A DNA stretch of 51,978 bases from Cryptosporangium minutisporangium (GTDB lineage: Bacteria > Actinomycetota > Actinomycetes > Mycobacteriales > Cryptosporangiaceae), in NCBI RefSeq assembly GCF_039536245.1, contig NZ_BAAAYN010000050.1, positions 150 through 52,127 on the forward strand. Reading direction: 5' to 3'. Positions 48,496 to 51,978 of the stretch are shown here, piece by piece (within the stretch, counting starts at the first letter, position 1; each line of letters begins with the position of its first letter). Under the pieces are notes generated by a model. That model had not been told where the DNA came from. It ran no database searches and worked only from the letters and a program-made list of their open reading frames with translations. Position numbers and translations under genes: made by a program.

Positions 48496-49935
48496 GTGGC
48501 GACATCGAGCGGCCGCATGGACGGCCGGTCGTTGAGTGTGTTGTTCGTGCTGTGCGGAGCGATCTTCCTGGAGGGCATCGACGTCGCGATGCTGAACGTG
48601 GCCCTGCCGGCGATCCGCACGGATCTGGGCCTCTCGACCGGGGCGTTGAGCGGTCTGGTGAGCGCCTACGTCCTCGGCTACGGCGGCTTCATGCTGCTCG
48701 GCGGCCGGGCCGCCGACCTACTGGGCAGGCGCCGGATGTTCCTCACCTGGCTCGTGGTCTTCCTGGTCTTCTCCGGGCTCGGCGGAGTGGCGACCGAGGG
48801 CTGGATGCTGCTCACCGCCCGGTTCGTCACCGGCGTCGCCGCCGCGTTCCTCGCCCCCGCCGGGCTGGCGCTGGTCACCGCAGCATTCCCGGACGGGCCG
48901 CTGCGCACCCGGGCGCTCGGCATCTACGCCGGAATCGCTGCCGGCGGTTACACCCTCGGCCTGGTCGCCGGCGGCCTGCTGGTGACGATCGGCTGGCGCT
49001 GGGTCTTCTTCGCGCCGGTGATCCTCGCGGCCGTCCTCCTGCTGGCGGCGCTCGTGCTGGTGAAGGACGACGAGGAGCAGCGCGCTCCCCGCACCGGCCG
49101 GTTCGACCTGGCCGGCGCGCTGAGCATCACCGGTGCGATGCTGCTGCTGGCCTACGCCGTGGTCCGCCTCGAGCACGGCACCGCGGGACTGGCCACCACG
49201 GTGCTCGTCGGCGCCGGGGGTCTGCTGCTGCTCGGCGTCTTCGTGGCCGTGGAGCGTCGGGCGGCCGACCCGCTCGTCCGGCTGGAGATCCTGCGCAACG
49301 CCGCGCTGGCGCGCACGAACCTCACCGCGCTGCTCTTCATCGGCGCGTTCGCCGGGTTCCAGTTCCTCGTCACGCTCTACCTGCAGGAGATCCGGGGATG
49401 GAGCCCGCTGGAGACCGGTCTGGCGATGCTCGTGGTCGGGCTCGACACGGTGCTGGCCCCGACGCTGACACCGTGGCTGGTCGGCCGGTTCGGCAACACC
49501 CGCGTCCTGTTCGCGGGCCTGGCCACCGCGGCGCTCTCCTACCTGCTGTTCCTCCCGGTCGCACCGGACTGGACCTACGCGGCGATGCTGCCGAGCTTCG
49601 TGCTGGTCGGCATGGCGTTCGCCTTGGCCTACGGGCCGCTGACGATGGCGTCCACCGCCGAGGTCGACGAGCGCGAGCACGGCCTGGCCGGCGGCCTGCT
49701 CTACACCGCGATCCAGTTCGGCACCGCGCTGGGCATCTCCGGCGTGACCGCGGTCAGCGTCGTCGCGGGCGGGGCAGGTCGGATCACGCTGGACGGCATC
49801 CGCACCGCTCTGCTGCTCCCCATCGCCGCCGTGCTCGTCGCCGCCCTGGTGACGGCGTTCAGCCTGCGCCGCCGCGTCAGCACGCCACCGAACGCGCCCG
49901 ACGCGCCGGAGCCGCAAGCCGTGGCGTCGGCCTGA
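48496..49935 (+). CDS. MFS drug transporter, DHA2 (EmrB/QacA) type
   Basis: This 479-residue major facilitator has about 14 spans. It starts at GTG 48496 with GAGGAG at good spacing. Signatures are GAIFLEGIDVAMLNVALPAIRTDLGLS in helix 1 (DHA2 motif D1), GGRAADLLGRRRMF in the first cytoplasmic loop (motif A), and the helix-5 stretch GIAAGGYTLGLVAGGLLVTIGWRWVFFAPV (motif C-like). It probably exports a toxic compound with proton antiport. The divergent HxlR regulator is its likely controller. Confidence 0.93.
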   Translation: MATSSGRMDGRSLSVLFVLCGAIFLEGIDVAMLNVALPAIRTDLGLSTGALSGLVSAYVLGYGGFMLLGGRAADLLGRRRMFLTWLVVFLVFSGLGGVATEGWMLLTARFVTGVAAAFLAPAGLALVTAAFPDGPLRTRALGIYAGIAAGGYTLGLVAGGLLVTIGWRWVFFAPVILAAVLLLAALVLVKDDEEQRAPRTGRFDLAGALSITGAMLLLAYAVVRLEHGTAGLATTVLVGAGGLLLLGVFVAVERRAADPLVRLEILRNAALARTNLTALLFIGAFAGFQFLVTLYLQEIRGWSPLETGLAMLVVGLDTVLAPTLTPWLVGRFGNTRVLFAGLATAALSYLLFLPVAPDWTYAAMLPSFVLVGMAFALAYGPLTMASTAEVDEREHGLAGGLLYTAIQFGTALGISGVTAVSVVAGGAGRITLDGIRTALLLPIAAVLVAALVTAFSLRRRVSTPPNAPDAPEPQAVASA

Positions 49936-49989
49936 CCACGAGGTCCGCGGACGCCGGCCCGGCGTCCGCGGACCGGAGAGAATGGACTC

Positions 49990-50874
49990 ATGACACCTGG
50001 CTCGATCAGCCACCGGACCGTCGACGTCGGTGGCATCCGGACGTTCTACCGGGAGGCGGGCGCGGCCGACGCGCCCGTCGTCCTGCTCCCGCACGGTTAC
50101 CCGTCCTCGTCGTTCCAGTACCGCCACTTGCTGCCGCTCCTCGCGGACCGCTGGCGGCTGGTAGCGCCGGACTACCCCGGGTTCGGCTACAGCGAGACAC
50201 CCGATCCGGAGCGGTTCGCCTACACGTTCGACGGCTACGCCCGCTTCCTCCGGGAGTTCACCGACCAGCTGGGCCTCGAGCGTTACGTCATCTACCTGCA
50301 GGATTACGGGTCCCAATTCGGGCTGCGGCTGGCGATGGCCGCTCCGGACCGGGTCGCAGGCCTGGTTCTCCAGAACGGGGACATCTACGAAGACCAGCAC
50401 GGTCCCAAGTACGCCCCGCTCGAGGAGTACTGGCACGACCCCACGCCGGAGGGCCGGGACCGCATCGCCGCAGCCGTGACCGAGGAGGGCTTCCGCGGCG
50501 AGTTCGTCGGCGAGGTGCCGGACCACCTGGCCGATCGGATCAGCCCGGACCTGTGGCGCCTGTCCTGGTCCGGGGTCGAGCGCGAGCCGCACCGCCGCGA
50601 CCGCCTCGTCGACCTGCTCACCGATCAGGGCAGCACGGTGCCGTGGTTCGCCCGGCAGCAGGAGTACCTGCGCACCCACCGGCCGCCCACCCTCGTCGTC
50701 TGGGGAGTGCACGACGGGTACATGCCCGCCGGCGCCGCACGCGCCTACCTGCGCGACCTGCCCGACGCCGAGCTGCACCTGCTCGACGGCGGGCACTGGC
50801 TGCTCGAGACCCACCTGGCCGAGGTCGCGTCGCTGATGCGGGGCTTCCTGGCCCGGGTGCATCCGCCGAGCTGA
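49990..50874 (+). CDS. Alpha/beta hydrolase, haloalkane-dehalogenase/epoxide-hydrolase type
   Basis: This 294-residue hydrolase has the oxyanion segment LLPHGYPSSSFQYRHLLPLL (about 33-52). The nucleophile Asp105 is in YLQDYGSQFG, which replaces the Ser of ordinary esterases and points to the dehalogenase/epoxide hydrolase branch. The cap region (about 135-215) is followed by LVVWGVHDGYMP, containing the likely acid, and LLDGGHWLLE with the catalytic His. The ATG at 49990 has GGAGAGA upstream. Its position downstream of the MFS gene (54 bp) allows co-transcription. Confidence 0.9.
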   Translation: MTPGSISHRTVDVGGIRTFYREAGAADAPVVLLPHGYPSSSFQYRHLLPLLADRWRLVAPDYPGFGYSETPDPERFAYTFDGYARFLREFTDQLGLERYVIYLQDYGSQFGLRLAMAAPDRVAGLVLQNGDIYEDQHGPKYAPLEEYWHDPTPEGRDRIAAAVTEEGFRGEFVGEVPDHLADRISPDLWRLSWSGVEREPHRRDRLVDLLTDQGSTVPWFARQQEYLRTHRPPTLVVWGVHDGYMPAGAARAYLRDLPDAELHLLDGGHWLLETHLAEVASLMRGFLARVHPPS

Positions 50875-51045
50875 GCCGATCGGTGGGTGCCGGGCGCCGT
50901 GGCGCGAGCCGGGCAACTCCTGGAGTGTCCGCAGCTGAACGGTCGGGCCGTTCCCGCGGAGATCGTGCCGACGCCGCCCCGGTCGCACGCTAGTGGCACA
51001 CCGGAACGAGCCGGTACGACCAACTACCTCAGGAGGCTGACCGAG

Positions 51046-51171
51046 ATGAGCGACTACGACTACGGCTACAAGCACGACTACGACTACAACGACTGCTACA
51101 AGCCGCGGCGTCGGCGGCGTCACCACAAGAAGCGCTACGACCACTGCTGGGACTACAACTACGGCTGCTGA
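51046..51171 (+). CDS. 41-residue Tyr/Asp/Arg-rich mini-protein
   Basis: I do not recognise this tiny protein. It starts at ATG 51046 behind a strong AGGAGG nine bases upstream. The N-terminal arm (residues 2-18) is almost all Asp, Tyr, Gly and His, the core (19-30) is KPRRRRRHHKKR, and the C-terminal arm (31-41) returns to Tyr, Asp and Asn. In total it has nine Tyr, seven Asp, six Arg, four His, four Lys, one Trp and three Cys (17, 34, 41). A perfect terminator hairpin follows 18 bp after the stop. This signal set suggests an expressed short gene. A structural, metal-binding or precursor-peptide role is open; no maturation genes are adjacent. Confidence 0.72.
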   Translation: MSDYDYGYKHDYDYNDCYKPRRRRRHHKKRYDHCWDYNYGC

Positions 51172-51189
51172 GTCCCCGCACAACGCATC

Positions 51190-51220
51190 GGGCCCGGAGT
51201 GCACACCGCACTCCGGGCCC
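51190..51220 (+). terminator. Perfect 13-bp hairpin terminator
   Basis: GGGCCCGGAGTGC (51190-51202) pairs perfectly with GCACTCCGGGCCC (51208-51220) around the loop ACACC, followed by TTCG. It lies 18 bp beyond the mini-protein stop. The very stable stem without a long T-run is typical of high-G+C terminators. Confidence 0.85.
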
Positions 51221-51334
51221 TTCGCCGTACCGGGCGGGATCCGGACGGGAGCGCCCGGCGGCCCGGTCGACGCGCACCCCAGCCGCACCCGGGGCGCACC
51301 GCCCCGGGCAGCCGTGGCTGCCGACGTTCCGTTC

Positions 51335-51978
51335 GTGAGCAACACGAGGAACGAGACGCGGACGATCAATCGCCGGAAGCTGCTGAGCACCGCGGCGGTC
51401 GCGGTACCCGCCGTAGCCGGAGCGGCGTGGCTGGGCACTGCGCTGGACGACCATCCCCGGCCGGTCTCCGGCTCCGCGGAGGAAGTCGGCGTGTCTCAGG
51501 CGCTGGTCGTTCCGGCCACCAACCCGGCACCCCCGGTCGTCGGCGCGCAGTTCCACGGCACGTGGGAGATGTACTGGAACGGCCTGACGCCGAACTCGAT
51601 GTTCCACAAGCACCTCGACACGCTCGCCGCCCAGGGCATCCAGATGATCCGTTGCGACGTCGGCTGGTCGTCGGCGCAGCCCACGAACGCGGCTCCGAGC
51701 ACGAGCCAGTGGTACCACCAGCGCCTGTCGATCGTGATCGACGCGGTCCGCGCGCGGGGCATGCAGATCTTCCTCACCGTGCACCAGTCGCCTGCCTGGT
51801 CGCGCCCGAACACCGGCAGCGACGTGAAGCAGTACCCGACCGACCCGAACGCGATCAAGCCGTGGCTGACGTTCCTGGCCCGGACCTACGGTGCGAAGAT
51901 CGCCGCGATCGAGGTCTGGAACGAGCCGAACCTCGGGGAGTTCGTCGGCATCGCGGACGCCTACCAGCGCGCGGTGAA
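51335..51978 (+). CDS. Secreted glycoside hydrolase (clan GH-A type), cut by window end
   Basis: The first 214 residues are present. A Tat-type signal with INRRKLLSTAAVAVPAVAGAAW (about 11-32) precedes a TIM-barrel-like domain. Barrel features are GAQFHGTWEMYWNG, LAAQGIQMIRCDVGWSSAQP, RGMQIFLTVHQSPAWSRP and IAAIEVWNEPN near residue 195, where the Glu of WNEPN is the acid/base of clan A enzymes (GH5, GH39, GH51 and relatives). The nucleophile Glu would lie beyond the window. It starts at GTG 51335 with a weak ribosome site. A plant cell-wall or polysaccharide substrate is inferred from the fold only. Confidence 0.85.
   Translation, partial: MSNTRNETRTINRRKLLSTAAVAVPAVAGAAWLGTALDDHPRPVSGSAEEVGVSQALVVPATNPAPPVVGAQFHGTWEMYWNGLTPNSMFHKHLDTLAAQGIQMIRCDVGWSSAQPTNAAPSTSQWYHQRLSIVIDAVRARGMQIFLTVHQSPAWSRPNTGSDVKQYPTDPNAIKPWLTFLARTYGAKIAAIEVWNEPNLGEFVGIADAYQRAV

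Noticed and set aside
48718-51438. 906-residue open frame on the minus strand
   Set aside because: It is antisense to the clear MFS and dehalogenase-like genes, with no recognisable motif; open because stops are rare in this G+C range.

Overview
This window comes from a very G+C-rich bacterium with third-codon positions almost always G or C, frequent GTG starts and 1-4 base start/stop overlaps. Actinobacterial family markers (KstR-type operators, an F420-type luciferase-like oxidoreductase, a GAF-ANTAR protein, HAF repeats, a plant-like phosphofructokinase, many TetR regulators) point to a soil actinomycete. A Cryptosporangium/Frankia/Micromonospora-like organism is a reasonable guess, but the window holds no rRNA or other phylogenetic anchor, so that is inference. 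No tRNA, rRNA, IS element, prophage or CRISPR array was seen.

Layout. 1-3.8 kb: a branched-chain 2-oxoacid dehydrogenase operon (E1 alpha, E1 beta and the start of E2, minus strand) with a divergent Lrp/AsnC regulator and a methyltransferase. 3.8-9.6 kb: a conserved protein of unknown function, a DUF418 membrane protein, a GH36 alpha-galactosidase and a RibD_C-type reductase. 9.7-15.6 kb: a run of regulator/enzyme pairs (two TetR, ArsR-like, XRE) beside an NAD-dependent epimerase, an unusually short P450-like protein and an MDR oxidoreductase. Several pairs have palindromic operators between them, and a 32-bp repeat array sits at 10.33-10.57 kb. 15.7-24.7 kb: phosphofructokinase, lytic transglycosylase-like protein, amidase, a membrane protein with an internal LPVTG motif, NUDIX protein, chemoreceptor, MmcQ/YjbR protein and an integral membrane protein.

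24.7-34.5 kb: a tight DUF2975/HTH/small membrane protein operon with a striking operator-promoter, an F420-type oxidoreductase under a KstR-like box, an M20 peptidase, STAS and GAF-ANTAR signalling proteins, a DUF2236 oxygenase with its TetR, a DUF4184 membrane protein and glycogen debranching enzyme GlgX. 34.5-40.0 kb is the most unusual part. An S-4TM family predicted pore-forming protein overlaps by four bases a 1172-residue protein that combines a kinase-like (APH-type) domain, a STAND/AAA-type NTPase and a long TPR tail. A LuxR-type regulator with a degenerate receiver converges on them. I interpret this as a candidate conflict or anti-phage system.

40.2-52.0 kb: secreted PGRP/amidase_2 protein, HAF-repeat secreted protein, aldehyde dehydrogenase, a 3-ketosteroid delta1-dehydrogenase-like flavoprotein under a second KstR-like box, a DUF1330 protein, a large alpha/beta hydrolase, an HxlR regulator with a divergent DHA2-type MFS exporter, a haloalkane-dehalogenase-like hydrolase, a 41-residue Tyr/Asp/Arg-rich mini-protein with a strong ribosome site and a perfect terminator, and the start of a secreted clan-A glycoside hydrolase.

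All functions are read from motifs and family resemblance by eye; no database search was possible.
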